This document shows positions 27,979 through 40,058 of a stretch of 64,000 bases of DNA, in pieces. Source of the stretch: Alcanivorax jadensis T9 (lineage in GTDB: Bacteria; Pseudomonadota; Gammaproteobacteria; Pseudomonadales; Alcanivoracaceae); NCBI RefSeq assembly GCF_000756655.1, contig NZ_ARXU01000001.1:310001-374000 (forward strand), given 5' to 3'. The stretch's first letter is position 1. Each line of letters begins with the position of its first letter. Under the pieces are notes generated by a model. The model was not told the origin of the DNA, did no database searches, and saw only the letters and a program-made list of their open reading frames with translations. Position numbers and translations under genes: made by a program.

Positions 27979-29306
27979 GGCTCCTCTCCGTAACGCTGCC
28001 AATCGCTCTCTGCATTCAGGCCGCGAAGGCGAGCCAGCTTTTCCGACACCTTGATCTCCAACCCGCGATTAACTGGTTCATATAAGCGGGTTCCACTGAG
28101 GCTAGCTGGAAAATAGTTTTCCCCGGCCACAAAGGCATCCGGAAAATCGTGGGCATAATGATACTCGGCGCCGAAGCCTTCGTCTTTCATCAACTGGGTA
28201 GGGGCGTTGCGCAGATGCAGCGGCACCTCGTCAGTGGGATGGTCGCGCACCAGTGCACGGGCCTGATTGTAGGCCTTGTAGACCGCATTGCTCTTAGGCG
28301 CCACCGCCAGGTAGGCAATGGCCTGGGCAATGGCCAACTCCCCTTCCGGGCTGCCCAGCCGCTCCTGCACATCCCAGGCCTGCAGGCACAGAGTTAGCGC
28401 TCTGGGATCGGCATTGGCCACTTCTTCACTGGCCATCCTCACTACGCGGCGGGCAATGTACAGGGGGTCACAGCCACCGTCCAGCATGCGGGCAAACCAG
28501 TACAGAGCGGCATCCGGGTCAGAGCCGCGAACGGACTTGTGTAGCGCGCTGATCTGGTCATAAAACAGATCCCCGCCCTTGTCGAAACGTCGTACCGCAT
28601 CGCGCAGTACTTCGCGCATCAGTTCTGCATCAATGACGGGCGTCTCGCCATCGGCCAGATCCGCCGCCACTTCAAGCATGTTGAGCAGGCGCCGGGCATC
28701 GCCATCAGCGTAGTTGAGCAATAACTCGCGGGCTTCATCATCAAGCTGCATGCCCTTCAGGCTTGGCTCCGCCAGAGCCCGCGCCAGCAGACCGCGCAGA
28801 TCATCCGAAGTCAGCGATCGTAGCCGGTATACCCGGGCCCGGGACAGCAAGGCGTTGTTGAGCTCGAAGGAGGGGTTTTCTGTGGTGGCACCGATAAAGG
28901 TAATGGTGCCCTCTTCCACGTGGGGCAGAAAGGCATCCTGCTGGGCCTTGTTGAAACGATGCACTTCGTCCACGAACAGCACCGTGCGGCGGCCCTGTCC
29001 CAGGCGAACCTGGGCCTGCTCCACCGCGGCACGGATATCCTTGACCCCGGACAGTACTGCAGAAAGGGTAATAAACGCCGCATCCACTGCCTGGGCCAGA
29101 ATCAGGGCCAGGGTGGTTTTGCCCGTGCCGGGCGGGCCCCACAGAATCATGGAATGCAGTTGTCCGCGCTCAAGCGCCTGCCGAAACGGCTTACCGTCGC
29201 CCACCAGATGCTGCTGGCCCACGTACTCGTCCAGCGAGGTAGGACGCAGGCGCGCCGCCAGGGGCTGGGCCTGCTGGGCAGCATCGGTGGCGAACAGGTC
29301 GTTCAT
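27975..29306 (-). CDS. rarA: Replication-associated recombination protein A (AAA ATPase)
   Basis: The 443-residue AAA+ ATPase of the RarA/MgsA/WRNIP1 family shows Walker A GPPGTGKTTLALI (about 58-70) and Walker B VLFVDEVHRF (about 109-118), sensor 1 FIGATTENPSF, and the C-terminal tetramerisation domain. It acts at stalled replication forks and interacts with SSB. It is coupled to lolA upstream by a four-base overlap and to crcB downstream. The order lolA-rarA-(crcB)-serS is typical of gammaproteobacteria. Confidence 0.96.
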   Translation of the reverse strand: MNDLFATDAAQQAQPLAARLRPTSLDEYVGQQHLVGDGKPFRQALERGQLHSMILWGPPGTGKTTLALILAQAVDAAFITLSAVLSGVKDIRAAVEQAQVRLGQGRRTVLFVDEVHRFNKAQQDAFLPHVEEGTITFIGATTENPSFELNNALLSRARVYRLRSLTSDDLRGLLARALAEPSLKGMQLDDEARELLLNYADGDARRLLNMLEVAADLADGETPVIDAELMREVLRDAVRRFDKGGDLFYDQISALHKSVRGSDPDAALYWFARMLDGGCDPLYIARRVVRMASEEVANADPRALTLCLQAWDVQERLGSPEGELAIAQAIAYLAVAPKSNAVYKAYNQARALVRDHPTDEVPLHLRNAPTQLMKDEGFGAEYHYAHDFPDAFVAGENYFPASLSGTRLYEPVNRGLEIKVSEKLARLRGLNAESDWQRYGEEP

Positions 29307-29917
29307 TGCTGTTGCTGAATGACATCCGTGCCTTCCGGCGGCACGAAGTTGAAAAGGGAGTCATCAATGCCGCTGTTAACGGTCAGATCGCGAAAATCAA
29401 TCACGGTCTGCTGACCCAGGGCATCCTGAAGGCGCATGGAGCTGGGCTGGTCGCCCTGGAAGGTCACATCCAACTGGTCAAACAACGGATCCTTGCCTTT
29501 TGGCTTCAGCCGATAGGTAATCCTTTCTGCCTCCCGGCTGCGCTCGGAAATGGTGAAGGCTTCGGCCACATCCGCGGGCTTGCCACCAAACAGCAAGGCC
29601 GGCGTCTGACCCAGATCCTGGCTGAGAGGGCGCACGACTACCTGCTCCAGATCCTGGTCATAGACCCAGACGGTATTGCCATCGGACACTGCCAGTTGCT
29701 CGAAGGGCATCTCCGTGGACCAGTAAAAGCGGTTGCCCCGGGCCACCTGAAACTCCCCTTCCGCTTCCTGCATGTGGGTGCCGCCCTGATCCAGCACCAT
29801 CTGTTCGAACTCACCCTTCATGGACTCCAGCTTCTGCAGCTTGGACAACAGTTCGTCAGTGGGTGCCGCCCACAGCAGGGTTGGCATGATCAATAGTCCG
29901 GTTACCAGATTACGCAT
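29303..29917 (-). CDS. lolA: Outer-membrane lipoprotein carrier protein LolA
   Basis: The 204-residue periplasmic chaperone carries lipoproteins from LolCDE to LolB. A signal peptide covers about residues 1-18 (MRNLVTGLLIMPTLLWA, cleaved before APTDELL), followed by the beta-sheet lipid-binding fold with the segment QAEGEFQVARGNRFYW-type seen in LolA. ATG at 29917 is chosen; a TTG one codon upstream is also open. It lies 12 bases downstream of ftsK and overlaps rarA. Confidence 0.95.
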   Translation of the reverse strand: MRNLVTGLLIMPTLLWAAPTDELLSKLQKLESMKGEFEQMVLDQGGTHMQEAEGEFQVARGNRFYWSTEMPFEQLAVSDGNTVWVYDQDLEQVVVRPLSQDLGQTPALLFGGKPADVAEAFTISERSREAERITYRLKPKGKDPLFDQLDVTFQGDQPSSMRLQDALGQQTVIDFRDLTVNSGIDDSLFNFVPPEGTDVIQQQQ

Positions 29918-29929
29918 CAAAACTCCTTG

Positions 29930-32245
29930 TTATACCGGCGGAGGTGCCAGCACTTCGCGCTGACCATTATTCCCCGCCTCAGTCACAACCCCGGCCATTT
30001 CCATGGCTTCCACCAGACGGGCGGCGCGGTTGTAGCCAATTTTCAATTTCCGCTGCACGGAAGAAATGGAGGCCCGGCGCGACTGGGTCACGTAAGCCAC
30101 CGCCTCGTCGTAAAGCGGGTCGTTTTCGTCATCACTCCCACCACCCGCACTTTCCATACCGGGCATGGGCGCATTGAGGTCGCTGCCGCCATCGAGAATT
30201 TCTTCCAGATAGTTCGGCTCACCACGCTTGCGCCAATCGTCACAGACACGGTGTACCTCTTCATCTGAGACAAAGGCACCGTGAACCCGTTCCGGAACAC
30301 TTTTGCCGCCGGGCAAATAAAGCATGTCCCCGTGGCCGAGCAGTTGCTCCGCCCCGCCCTGATCCAGCACCGTACGGGAATCAATCTTGGAGGATACCTG
30401 GAAGCCGATCCGGGACGGGACGTTGGCCTTGATCAGGCCGGTAATCACGTCCACAGACGGGCGCTGGGTGGCCAGAATCAGGTGGATGCCGGCAGCCCGG
30501 GCCTTCTGGGCGATACGGGCGATCAGCTCTTCCACCTTCTTGCCGACGATCATCATCATGTCGGCAAATTCATCGATTACGATGACGATATACGGCAAAT
30601 GCTCCGCCAGAGGGGCTTCTTCCTCCAGATTCATGGGGTCGTCGGGCTTCCAGAGCGGGTCCTTGAGAGGCTGGCCGGCCTTTTTGGCATCCGCCACCTT
30701 GCGGTTGTAGCCGGAAAGGTTACGCACGCCCATGGAGGCCATCAGGCGATAACGCCGCTCCATCTCACCAACCCCCCAGCGCAGGGCTCCGGCAGCTTCC
30801 TTCATATCGGTAACCACCGGGGTTAGCAGGTGAGGTATACCGTCGTAGACCGCCAGCTCGAGCATCTTCGGGTCAATCAGGATCAGCCGCACATCTTCCG
30901 GACTGGATTTGAACAGCATGGACAGCAACATGGCGTTCACACCCACCGACTTACCGGAGCCGGTGGTGCCCGCCACCAGCATATGGGGCATTTTCGCCAG
31001 ATCCGCCATGACCGGGTTACCAGCAATATCCTTGCCCAACGCCATAGTCAGCGGTGACTGTGACTGATCGAACATTTGTGTGCCGACCACCTCAGTAAAA
31101 CGAATCATTTCCCGCTGTTCGTTGGGAATTTCGATGCCAACCGTGGTTTTGCCGGGAATCACTTCCACCACTCGCACACTGATCACGGCCAGAGAGCGAG
31201 CCAGATCCTTGGCCAGGTTGGTAATCTTGGACACCTTGATACCCGGGGCCGGCTGGATCTCGAAACGGGTAATCACCGGCCCAGGCTGCACAGCCACTAC
31301 TTCGGCCTCGATATTGAAGTCTTTAAGCTTGATTTCCAGCAGGCGGGACATGCCCTCAAGCGCTTCCTCAGAGAAACCGCCCTTGGCCTCTTCCATCGGG
31401 TCCAGCAGCACCAACGGCGGCAGTTCGCCGCTCACTTCGGTGGTGAACAGCTTCTGCTGCTTCTCTTTATGAACTCTGGCGCTCTTCTCCACCGGCTTGG
31501 CAGGCTTGGCAATCTTCGGCGGTGTGCGGGTTTCCGCTTTCTTCTTGGCCTCGCTGATTACCTTGGCGCGCTTTTCATGGGCCTGTTTCTTCTGCTGGGC
31601 CTCTTCACGTTTCTTGCGTCGCGCCTGCCACCAGGCGGGGATTTTCTCGAACGCACCCAGCACCATGGCGCCAAGGCCTTCAGCCAGGGCAATCCACGAC
31701 AGATCGGTAAAGATGGTGACCCCGATCAGGAACAGGGCAACCATAATCAGGCTGCCGCCAAGGGGGTTGAAGCTGGCCAGCGCCGCGGCGCCGACTTCGT
31801 GGCCGAGAATCCCGCCGGCGCCTTCAGGCAGTGCATCACCCACGGTGAAGTGCATGTAAGACAACGCGGTGCCGGCCAGCATGGTCAACACGAAGCCTAC
31901 CAACCGCAGGCTGAATAGTGGCCAGCTGCCAGGCAAGCCCGCGTGACGTTCACGCAGCACCTTGGTGGCCCAGAAGCCCACCAGCACTGGAAACAGGTAC
32001 GCCATATAGCCGAACAGACCCAGCAACAGATCGGCGCTGAATGCGCCGGCACGGCCGGCAGCATTGCGCACCGCGTCAACGTTGCCCACGTAGGACCAAC
32101 CCGGATCACGGCTGTCGAAGCTGATCAGCGCCAGCAGCAGATACAGGCACAGGGCGATCAGAGCAATCACCATGCCCTCGATCAAGCCGCGCTTGAGATG
32201 GCGGGAAAACCCGGACTGTCCTTGCCCGGCAACCGTTTTACTCAC
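29930..32245 (-). CDS. ftsK: DNA translocase FtsK
   Basis: The 771-residue protein has four N-terminal transmembrane helices (about 25-190) that anchor it at the division septum, a short basic linker rich in Lys and Ala (about 205-265), and a C-terminal motor with Walker [11 protein letters not shown], Walker [12 protein letters not shown] and the winged-helix gamma domain that reads KOPS sites ([18 protein letters not shown] onwards). It moves chromosome ends for XerCD/dif resolution. The linker is much shorter than in Escherichia coli, as in Pseudomonas. It is divergent from trxB; no lrp gene lies between them. Confidence 0.97.
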   Translation of the reverse strand: MSKTVAGQGQSGFSRHLKRGLIEGMVIALIALCLYLLLALISFDSRDPGWSYVGNVDAVRNAAGRAGAFSADLLLGLFGYMAYLFPVLVGFWATKVLRERHAGLPGSWPLFSLRLVGFVLTMLAGTALSYMHFTVGDALPEGAGGILGHEVGAAALASFNPLGGSLIMVALFLIGVTIFTDLSWIALAEGLGAMVLGAFEKIPAWWQARRKKREEAQQKKQAHEKRAKVISEAKKKAETRTPPKIAKPAKPVEKSARVHKEKQQKLFTTEVSGELPPLVLLDPMEEAKGGFSEEALEGMSRLLEIKLKDFNIEAEVVAVQPGPVITRFEIQPAPGIKVSKITNLAKDLARSLAVISVRVVEVIPGKTTVGIEIPNEQREMIRFTEVVGTQMFDQSQSPLTMALGKDIAGNPVMADLAKMPHMLVAGTTGSGKSVGVNAMLLSMLFKSSPEDVRLILIDPKMLELAVYDGIPHLLTPVVTDMKEAAGALRWGVGEMERRYRLMASMGVRNLSGYNRKVADAKKAGQPLKDPLWKPDDPMNLEEEAPLAEHLPYIVIVIDEFADMMMIVGKKVEELIARIAQKARAAGIHLILATQRPSVDVITGLIKANVPSRIGFQVSSKIDSRTVLDQGGAEQLLGHGDMLYLPGGKSVPERVHGAFVSDEEVHRVCDDWRKRGEPNYLEEILDGGSDLNAPMPGMESAGGGSDDENDPLYDEAVAYVTQSRRASISSVQRKLKIGYNRAARLVEAMEMAGVVTEAGNNGQREVLAPPPV

Positions 32246-33504
<1,259 letters not shown>

Positions 33505-33507
33505 GGC

Positions 33508-34230
33508 ATGGTGCCATGGCTGGAGCCGGGAACCCCGTTCCCGGATACCGACACCGCCCTGAGCGACCCGGAGGGCCTGTTGGCCGCCGGGGCCGATTTG
33601 AGCCCGGAGACGCTGCTCCGGGCTTATTCGTTGGGCATCTTTCCCTGGTATGACGCGGACTACCAGCCAATCCTGTGGTGGTCCCCTGCCCCGCGCTGCG
33701 TGATCCATCCGCACAAGATTCATGTCAGCCGTAGCCTGACCCGCCACCTGCGTCGTAGTGATTTCACCGTCACCCTGGATCGGGCTTTCGAGACTGTGAT
33801 GCGACAGTGCGCCGCTCCTCGCGCTGATGGCACGGGCACCTGGATCAGTGAGGAGATGATCGCCGCCTATGTGCGCTTGCACACCCTTGGCTACGCCCAC
33901 AGCCTGGAAATCTGGCAGGACGGGCAGATTGCCGGTGGGGTCTATGGCATCAAGCTGGGCGGGGTGTTCTTTGGCGAATCCATGGTCTCCCCTCGGCCCA
34001 ACGGTTCCAAGATGGCCTTCGCCGCTTTGCGCGCGCTGGCGCCCGCCCTTGGCATCCAGCTTATCGACGCCCAGGTCGAAAACCCGCATCTGCTGACGCT
34101 GGGCGCCGAACTCATCGACCGCCCCAGCTTCGAGGGATTGCTCAAAGCACTGATCCCTGACACGCCCACGGCCGAACGCTGGCCTGAGACCGAATGGAAC
34201 CGGTCCTTGCTTCTGACGCCTGACGCCTAG
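33508..34230 (+). CDS. aat: Leucyl/phenylalanyl-tRNA--protein transferase
   Basis: The 240-residue enzyme adds Leu or Phe to proteins with N-terminal Lys or Arg, making them ClpS/ClpAP substrates of the N-end rule. Typical blocks are LRAYSLGIFPWYD, PILWWSPAPR, GYAHSLEIW, GGVYGIKLGGVFFGESMV-type core and the C-terminal LIDAQVENPHL. The last residues LTPDA and the stop codon come from a short GACGCCT repeat. The presence of bpt, clpA and clpS nearby forms a compact N-end-rule locus. Confidence 0.97.
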   Translation: MVPWLEPGTPFPDTDTALSDPEGLLAAGADLSPETLLRAYSLGIFPWYDADYQPILWWSPAPRCVIHPHKIHVSRSLTRHLRRSDFTVTLDRAFETVMRQCAAPRADGTGTWISEEMIAAYVRLHTLGYAHSLEIWQDGQIAGGVYGIKLGGVFFGESMVSPRPNGSKMAFAALRALAPALGIQLIDAQVENPHLLTLGAELIDRPSFEGLLKALIPDTPTAERWPETEWNRSLLLTPDA

Positions 34231-34305
34231 AGAGTCCATGCCAGCTGGCATCAACGCCTTACGATGATTTCTGCTTCCTGCGTCGCGCATCTGGCGTCTG
34301 GCGTT
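34213..34305. repeat. Inverted GACGCC-type repeats between aat and bpt
   Basis: CTGACGCCTGACGCC (from 34213) at the aat stop codon is followed by CTGGCGTCTGGCGT (34291-34304) in inverted orientation. The right block also matches the sequence at 27436-27455 near serS. Confidence 0.5.
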
Positions 34306-34325
34306 ATTTCCTCTACACTTAAGGC

Positions 34326-35039
34326 ATGACCGATCTGTCCACGCTGCGATTTTTCCGCACCCCGGCCCACAGCTGCAGTTACCTGGAGGACCGCCAGGCC
34401 TCTACCCTGTTTGTGGACCCACAGGCCAAACTGTCACCAGAGCTCTATAGTGAATTGAGCTTGCTGGGGTTTCGTCGCAGCGGTGATTATCTGTATCGCC
34501 CCCACTGCGAGGGCTGCAACGCCTGCATACCGGCCCGGGTAAGGGTGGCGGATTTCCGTCCCCGTCGCCGCCACCGGCGTATCGAGAAGACCAATCAGGA
34601 TCTCGCCGTCCACCGGGAGCCGGCTCGCTACACCCGCGAGTTCTACAACCTCTATGCGGCCTACATAGATCAACGTCATGGTGACGGAGATATGTATCCC
34701 CCCTCAGAGGAGCAGTTCACCAACTTTCTGACCTGTGACTGGGCAGACACCCATTTCTACTGCTTTCGCCAGGGCGAAACCTTGCTGGCCGTGGCGGTCA
34801 CCGACCAACTGGAGGACGGCCTTTCTGCGGTCTACACCTTCTTCGATCCGCAGCTTCCTGAGCGCAGCCTGGGCGTGATGGCGCTGCTCTGGCAGATTCG
34901 CCATTGCCAGCACCTGGAACTCCCCTACCTGTATCTGGGCTACTGGATTAATCAGTGCCAGAAGATGGAATACAAGAGCCAGTACCGCCCCCTGGAAATC
35001 CTGCGAAGCGGCGCCTGGAAAGAGTTCGACCCGGACTGA
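34326..35039 (+). CDS. bpt: Aspartate/glutamate leucyltransferase (bacterial R-transferase homologue)
   Basis: The 237-residue protein belongs to the Ate1-like family. It transfers Leu from Leu-tRNA to proteins with N-terminal Asp or Glu, feeding them to ClpS/ClpAP. Diagnostic parts are the N-terminal CSYLEDRQASTLFVDP, the Cys-rich GFRRSGDYLYRPHCEGCNAC, and the C-terminal YLGYWINQCQKMEYKSQYRP. It lies between aat and infA and is about 130 bases upstream of infA. Confidence 0.95.
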   Translation: MTDLSTLRFFRTPAHSCSYLEDRQASTLFVDPQAKLSPELYSELSLLGFRRSGDYLYRPHCEGCNACIPARVRVADFRPRRRHRRIEKTNQDLAVHREPARYTREFYNLYAAYIDQRHGDGDMYPPSEEQFTNFLTCDWADTHFYCFRQGETLLAVAVTDQLEDGLSAVYTFFDPQLPERSLGVMALLWQIRHCQHLELPYLYLGYWINQCQKMEYKSQYRPLEILRSGAWKEFDPD

Positions 35040-35172
35040 ATGGCTTCTCCAGGCCCTCTCCAACGAGCCGAATAACCCGCTTTTAAACCGCTTCCCAACT
35101 TCTTTTGCAGCCAGCCGTCTTTTCCGGCACAATTGCGCCCGCTAATAGCCGGTAACCCAAGGTATTCGTTGG

Positions 35173-35391
35173 ATGGCGAAAGAAGAGCAGATTGAACTAG
35201 AAGGTGTCATCGTTGAAACCCTGCCGAACACGATGTTCCGTGTGAAGCTGGACAACGGTCATGTTATTACCGCCCATATCTCCGGGAAGATGCGTAAATT
35301 CTATATCCGCATTCTCACCGGCGACCGGGTCAAGGTGGAGATGTCCCCCTACGACCTGAGCAAGGGCCGTATTACGTTCCGCATGAAATAA
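35173..35391 (+). CDS. infA: Translation initiation factor IF-1
   Basis: The 72-residue S1-domain protein is nearly identical to other IF-1 proteins ([45 protein letters not shown]). It binds the ribosomal A site in initiation. It is followed by a strong bidirectional terminator, convergent with clpA. Confidence 0.98.
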   Translation: MAKEEQIELEGVIVETLPNTMFRVKLDNGHVITAHISGKMRKFYIRILTGDRVKVEMSPYDLSKGRITFRMK

Positions 35392-35402
35392 GTGAAAGGC
35401 AG

Positions 35403-35430
35403 TTAACAGTTAATAAGTAACAGTTAACAG
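35403..35430. repeat. AGTTAACAG direct repeats after infA
   Basis: Two copies of AGTTAACAG flank TTAATAAGTA right after the infA stop. A related block, in inverted orientation, follows clpA on the other side of the terminator (about 35483-35503). Confidence 0.5.
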
Positions 35431-35434
35431 CTAA

Positions 35435-35480
35435 AAAATACCCCCGTCTTTTCACAGAGCCGGGGGTATTTTTGTTTTTT
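35435..35480. terminator. Bidirectional terminator between infA and clpA
   Basis: A 12-base stem (AAAATACCCCCG 35435-35446 and CGGGGGTATTTT 35461-35472) with T-rich sequence on the plus-strand side and A-rich sequence on the other can stop transcription from both convergent genes. Confidence 0.85.
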
Positions 35481-35509
35481 CTTAGCTACTAACTTTTCAC
35501 TGATTCTCT

Positions 35510-37774
35510 TTATGCTGGCTCCGGTTCCGCCGCCTTCACGGTCAGTGACAGCTGGCCATCCTTCTCGGTCACATCGACCTGGCCACCGTTCTCGGACAGC
35601 TCCCCGAACAACAATTTTTCCGCCAGCGGCTTCTTGAGCTGCTCCTGGATCAGGCGTGCCATGGGGCGGGCACCCATATCCTTGTCGTAGCCCTTGTCTG
35701 CCAGCCAGGTACGGGCGGCCTTGTCCACGTTCAGCACCACACCCTTCTCGTCCAGCTGCGCCTGCAGTTCCACCAGGAATTTGTCCACTACACCGAGGAT
35801 CACCTCGCTGGTGAGCGGCAGGAACTGGATGGTGCCATCCAGACGATTGCGGAATTCAGGCGTAAATACCTTCTTCAGCATCTCCATGCCGTCCGTGCTG
35901 TTGTCCTGCTCGGTAAAACCGATGGAACGCTTGTTGAGGACCTCTGCGCCGGCGTTGGTGGTCATGATCACAATCACGTTGCGGAAGTCCGCCTTGCGAC
36001 CGTTGTTATCAGTCAGGGTGGCGTTATCCATCACCTGCAACAGGATATTGAACACCTCCGGGTGAGCCTTCTCGATTTCGTCCAACAGCAGTACACAGTG
36101 CGGCGTCTTGGTCACGGCTTCGGTAAGCAGTCCACCCTGGTCATAGCCCACATACCCTGGCGGCGCGCCAATCAACCGGCTGACGGTGTGACGCTCCATG
36201 TACTCGGACATGTCAAACCGCACCAGCTCCACACCCAGGGCCCGGGCAAGTTGACGGCTCACTTCGGTCTTGCCCACCCCGGTGGGGCCGGCAAACATGA
36301 AACTGCCAATGGGCTTGTGTTCACCCTTGAGACCGGCACGCGATAGCTTGATGGCTGCCGAGATGGTGTCGATGGCCTCTTCCTGGCCGAACACAGTCAT
36401 CTTCAGGTCCCGCTCCAGATTGCGCAGCAGCTCCTTGTCAGACGAGGACACCTGCTTGGGAGGAATGCGGGCAATCTTGGCCACCATGTCTTCCACATCG
36501 GATTCGTCAATGGTGTGCTTGCGCTGATCTTCCGGGCGCAGGCGCTGCCAGGCGCCGACCTCGTCGATCACATCGATGGCCTTATCAGGGAGGTAGCGAT
36601 CATTGATATAACGGGCACTCAGTTCCGCCGCCGCTTTCAGGGCCGCATCGCTGTAGCTCACATCGTGGTGCTTTTCGAAGCGGCTCTTCAGCCCCTTGAG
36701 AATCCCAACGGTATCCTCTACGGAGGGTTCCACCACATCGATCTTCTGGAATCGACGAGACAAGGCACGGTCCTTCTCGAACACGCCCCGGTATTCCTGG
36801 AAGGTGGTCGAGCCCATGCACTTCAGTTCACCGCTGGCGAGCATCGGCTTGAGCAGATTGGAGGCATCCATCACGCCACCGGAAGCAGCACCCGCCCCAA
36901 TGATGGTGTGAATCTCATCGATAAAGAGAATCGAGTTCGGGTCTTTCTTCAACTCCGCCAGTACCGATTTCAGGCGCTTCTCGAAATCGCCCCGGTACTT
37001 GGTGCCAGCCAGCAACGCGCCCAGGTCCAGCGAGTAGACGGTGGCGTCCAGCAGTGGCTCCGGCACCTTCTCTTCCACGATCATGCGGGCCAGGCCTTCG
37101 GCGATGGCCGTTTTGCCGACACCGGGCTCGCCGACCAGCAGCGGGTTGTTCTTGCGGCGACGGCAAAGAATCTGCGCTGCCCGCTCAATCTCGAAAGCCC
37201 GACCCACCAGCGGATCAATGCGATCAGCACGGGCCAGTTCATTCAGGTTGCTGGCGTAGTTTTCCAGGGCACTTGCCGGCGCGCTCTCACCACCGTTCTC
37301 CATGTCCTGATCCGCCTCCATGGACGGCTCAGCGTCCTGCACCTGGGAGATGCCGTGAGCAATAAAGTTCACCACATCCAGGCGATGGATATCCTGGCAG
37401 TTGAGGAAATACACTGCCTGGCTTTCCTGCTCATTGAAGATGGCAACCACCACATTGGCGCCGGTCACTTCTTTCTTGCCCGACGACTGCACGCTGAACA
37501 CCGCACGCTGCAGCACCCGCTGGAAACCCAGGGTTGGCTGGGTATCGCGGTCAGGATCGCTTTCCGGCAGTAACGGCGTGGAATCCTCGATAAACTGGCT
37601 TAACGAATCGCGCAGTTCCTCCAGATCTGCGCTACAGGCACGCAGAACCTCGACGGCCGCCTCGTTATCCAGCAGCGCCAGCAGCAAATGCTCAACGGTC
37701 ATGAATTCATGCCGGTGGCTACGTGCGTGGCGGAACGCTTCGTTGAGCGTCATTTCCAGTTCTTTGCTGAGCAT
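35510..37774 (-). CDS. clpA: ATP-dependent Clp protease ATP-binding subunit ClpA
   Basis: The 754-residue Hsp100 unfoldase feeds substrates to ClpP. It has the N-domain that binds ClpS (about 1-145), AAA module D1 with [14 protein letters not shown] and D2 with [15 protein letters not shown], and an IGF-type loop for ClpP (RSIGF near 615-620). Length equals Escherichia coli ClpA. It is about 50 bases downstream of clpS, its adaptor gene. ClpP is not in the window. Confidence 0.97.
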   Translation of the reverse strand: MLSKELEMTLNEAFRHARSHRHEFMTVEHLLLALLDNEAAVEVLRACSADLEELRDSLSQFIEDSTPLLPESDPDRDTQPTLGFQRVLQRAVFSVQSSGKKEVTGANVVVAIFNEQESQAVYFLNCQDIHRLDVVNFIAHGISQVQDAEPSMEADQDMENGGESAPASALENYASNLNELARADRIDPLVGRAFEIERAAQILCRRRKNNPLLVGEPGVGKTAIAEGLARMIVEEKVPEPLLDATVYSLDLGALLAGTKYRGDFEKRLKSVLAELKKDPNSILFIDEIHTIIGAGAASGGVMDASNLLKPMLASGELKCMGSTTFQEYRGVFEKDRALSRRFQKIDVVEPSVEDTVGILKGLKSRFEKHHDVSYSDAALKAAAELSARYINDRYLPDKAIDVIDEVGAWQRLRPEDQRKHTIDESDVEDMVAKIARIPPKQVSSSDKELLRNLERDLKMTVFGQEEAIDTISAAIKLSRAGLKGEHKPIGSFMFAGPTGVGKTEVSRQLARALGVELVRFDMSEYMERHTVSRLIGAPPGYVGYDQGGLLTEAVTKTPHCVLLLDEIEKAHPEVFNILLQVMDNATLTDNNGRKADFRNVIVIMTTNAGAEVLNKRSIGFTEQDNSTDGMEMLKKVFTPEFRNRLDGTIQFLPLTSEVILGVVDKFLVELQAQLDEKGVVLNVDKAARTWLADKGYDKDMGARPMARLIQEQLKKPLAEKLLFGELSENGGQVDVTEKDGQLSLTVKAAEPEPA

Positions 37775-37821
37775 AAGGCTACCTCACTGCAGTACCCGGA
37801 CATTCAGTTGGGGGGCCTGAA

Positions 37822-38208
37822 TCAGGCCTTCTCCACCTGACACATCAGCGGATGCTGATTTTCACGGGCATATTCCACCACCTGAGTGGCTTTCGTTTCG
37901 GCGATATCCTGGGGATAAACCCCGCACACCGCCTTTCCTTCGGTATGGACCGTGAGCATCACACGGGTTGCCTGCTCGCGGCCCAGATTGAAGAAGTCTT
38001 CCAGTATCTCTACCACAAAATCCATGGGGGTGTAGTCATCATTGAGCATCAACACCTTGTACATGGAGGGGGGCTTCAACTTCGGCCTGGCCTCCTCCAC
38101 CGCCAGATCACCATGGCGATCCGGGTCGGAGGGGGTATCTGCAGGCCCGTTACGGAGATCATCTTTTCCGTGAGCCATCACCGAGTGCCCTTGTTGTTGC
38201 CAGTTCAT
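37822..38208 (-). CDS. clpS: ATP-dependent Clp protease adaptor ClpS
   Basis: The 128-residue adaptor delivers N-end-rule substrates to ClpA. The core shows [19 protein letters not shown] (about 51-69, with the Asn-Asp-Asp that binds the N-degron), [12 protein letters not shown], and [18 protein letters not shown]. The N-terminal extension of about 45 residues is longer than usual; an alternative start at 38178 (MAHGKDD) would trim 10 residues. The first ATG has a GAGG ribosome site 4 bases before it and is kept. Confidence 0.96.
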   Translation of the reverse strand: MNWQQQGHSVMAHGKDDLRNGPADTPSDPDRHGDLAVEEARPKLKPPSMYKVLMLNDDYTPMDFVVEILEDFFNLGREQATRVMLTVHTEGKAVCGVYPQDIAETKATQVVEYARENQHPLMCQVEKA

Positions 38209-38322
38209 AATGCCTCGAAACCGTTGTAACCCTGCTGGCGTCAGCAGGCAATGAAGAAATGATGGGCGGTAACGGATTTTTCAATCCCTAGCAGGCTGCC
38301 AGCCCATGAATATTTCACAGGC

Positions 38323-38350
38323 TTGACACCCTGCGACGCATGTTTAAAAG
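38323..38350 (+). promoter_or_regulatory. Probable cspD promoter
   Basis: A consensus -35 TTGACA (38323-38328) is followed after 16 bases by TAAAAG (38345-38350). This leaves a leader of about 90 bases before the cspD ATG. Confidence 0.45.
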
Positions 38351-38445
38351 TTGCACGATAACTCCGGTTACCAGTTTAGCGTAGCAGTCGGCCCGGGGAT
38401 AACAACAAACAATGACAGCCATTGGATAGGCAAGAGGGAAGGACC

Positions 38446-38709
38446 ATGGCAACGGGACGAGTAAAGTGGTTTAACAATGCCAAGGGGTACGGGTTTGTCA
38501 GGCCCGATGAAGGGGGGGAGGATCTGTTCGTCCACTACTCCTATATCCAGATGGAGGGCTACAAGAGCCTGAAGGCGGGCCAACCCGTGGAATACGAGGT
38601 TCAGCCGGCCAACAAGGGCTTTCACGCCGTCAATCTGCGCGCTGATGGGGAATACGTCGAAGCGGATAACGAAGAAGGCGCCGCTGAAAAACAGCCGACA
38701 CCTTCCTGA
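38446..38709 (+). CDS. cspD: Cold-shock domain protein CspD-like
   Basis: The 87-residue protein has one cold-shock domain with RNP1 KGYGFVRPD and RNP2 DLFVHYSYI, followed by an acidic tail. It is longer than CspA, like CspD, which inhibits replication in stationary phase in Escherichia coli. Start ATG 38446 follows GGGAAGGA. It is divergent from clpS, the usual cspD-clpS-clpA arrangement. Confidence 0.93.
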   Translation: MATGRVKWFNNAKGYGFVRPDEGGEDLFVHYSYIQMEGYKSLKAGQPVEYEVQPANKGFHAVNLRADGEYVEADNEEGAAEKQPTPS

Positions 38710-38736
38710 CAGTGCCATGAGCGGGTATCTGGCTGA

Positions 38737-39999
38737 TCAGATACCCATATGCTCAATCACTGCCTCACCGAATTCAGAGCACTTCAGCAAGGTGGCATCC
38801 GGCATCAGCCTCTCGAAGTCGTAGGTCACGGTCTTGGCGGCAATCGCCCCTTCCACCCCATTAATGATGAGGTCGGCAGCATCATTCCAGCCCATGTGAC
38901 GCAGCATCATTTCCGCTGACAGGATCAGGGAGCCGGGATTCACCTTGTCCTGGCCGGCGTACTTCGGTGCAGTACCGTGGGTCGCCTCGAACAGGGATAC
39001 GGAGCCGCCGATGTTGGCGCCCGGCGCGATACCGATACCGCCCACTTCCGCTGCCAGGGCATCGGAAATGTAATCACCATTCAGGTTCAGGGTGGCAATC
39101 ACACTGTAATCGGCTGGACGCATCAGGATCTGTTGCAAGAAAGCATCCGCGATCACGTCCTTGATGATGATGTCCTTGCCGGTACGCGGGTTCTTCATGG
39201 TCATCCAGGGGCCGCCATCCAGCAATTCAGCGCCGAAACGGTCCCCGGCAAGCTGATACCCCCAGTCTTTAAAGGCCCCCTCGGTGTACTTCATGATGTT
39301 GCCTTTGTGCACCAGGGTGACGGAATCCTTGTCGTTATCGATGGCGTACTGGATCGCCTTGCGAACCAGTCGCTGCGTCCCTTCACGGGACACCGGCTTG
39401 ATGCCGATACCACAGCCTTCCGGGAATCGAATCTGGGTAACGCCCATTTCCTCACGCAGAAAACGGATCAGTTTGGTCGCTTCCGGGCTGTCCGCCGCCC
39501 ATTCGATACCCGCATAGATATCTTCGGAGTTCTCGCGGAAGATGATCATGTCGGTCAGTTCGGGGTGAACCACCGGGCTTGGAACCCCTTCAAAGTAGCG
39601 TACCGGGCGCATACAGGTGTAAAGATCGAGCTCCTGACGCAGGGCCACGTTCAGAGAGCGGATGCCACCACCTACCGGGGTGGTGAGCGGTCCCTTGATA
39701 CCCACGGTGAATTCACGCAGCGCTTCCAGGGTCTCTTCGGGCAGCCATACATCGGGCCCATAGACGACGGTGGCCTTTTCCCCGGCATAGACTTCCATCC
39801 AGGTAATGCCACGCTTGGTTCCATAGGCTTTTTCGATTGCGGCATTCACCACGTTCATCATCACTGGTGAGATATCAACACCAATGCCGTCCCCTTCGAT
39901 ATAAGGAATAATCGGGTGGTTGGGGACATTCAGGGACAGGTCCGCATTGACTGTGATTTTGTCACCGTCTGCGGGGACCGTGATCTTTTGGTATCCCAT
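38737..39999 (-). CDS. icd: Isocitrate dehydrogenase (NADP), homodimeric type
   Basis: The 420-residue TCA enzyme oxidises isocitrate to 2-oxoglutarate. Conserved parts are PYIEGDGIG, the isocitrate-binding [13 protein letters not shown] (Ser115, the residue phosphorylated by AceK in Escherichia coli), [16 protein letters not shown], and [11 protein letters not shown] for NADP. A hairpin (GGGTATCTG / CAGATACCC, 38723-38746) spans its stop codon. A 17-base promoter block upstream is shared exactly with idh. With malate synthase G in the window, control of the isocitrate branch point by AceK is plausible. Confidence 0.97.
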   Translation of the reverse strand: MGYQKITVPADGDKITVNADLSLNVPNHPIIPYIEGDGIGVDISPVMMNVVNAAIEKAYGTKRGITWMEVYAGEKATVVYGPDVWLPEETLEALREFTVGIKGPLTTPVGGGIRSLNVALRQELDLYTCMRPVRYFEGVPSPVVHPELTDMIIFRENSEDIYAGIEWAADSPEATKLIRFLREEMGVTQIRFPEGCGIGIKPVSREGTQRLVRKAIQYAIDNDKDSVTLVHKGNIMKYTEGAFKDWGYQLAGDRFGAELLDGGPWMTMKNPRTGKDIIIKDVIADAFLQQILMRPADYSVIATLNLNGDYISDALAAEVGGIGIAPGANIGGSVSLFEATHGTAPKYAGQDKVNPGSLILSAEMMLRHMGWNDAADLIINGVEGAIAAKTVTYDFERLMPDATLLKCSEFGEAVIEHMGI

Positions 40000-40041
40000 C
40001 TACACTACTCCCTCTGAATAAAAGCGAATTAGGCGCCTGTC

Positions 40042-40058
40042 GGCGAGTATAGCACCGA
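40042..40058 (-). promoter_or_regulatory. Extended -10 promoter block of icd, shared with idh
   Basis: On the minus strand the block reads TCGGTGCTATACTCGCC and contains an extended -10 (TGCTATACT). The same 17 bases occur at 42647-42663 upstream of idh. It lies about 45 bases before the icd ATG. Confidence 0.65.
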
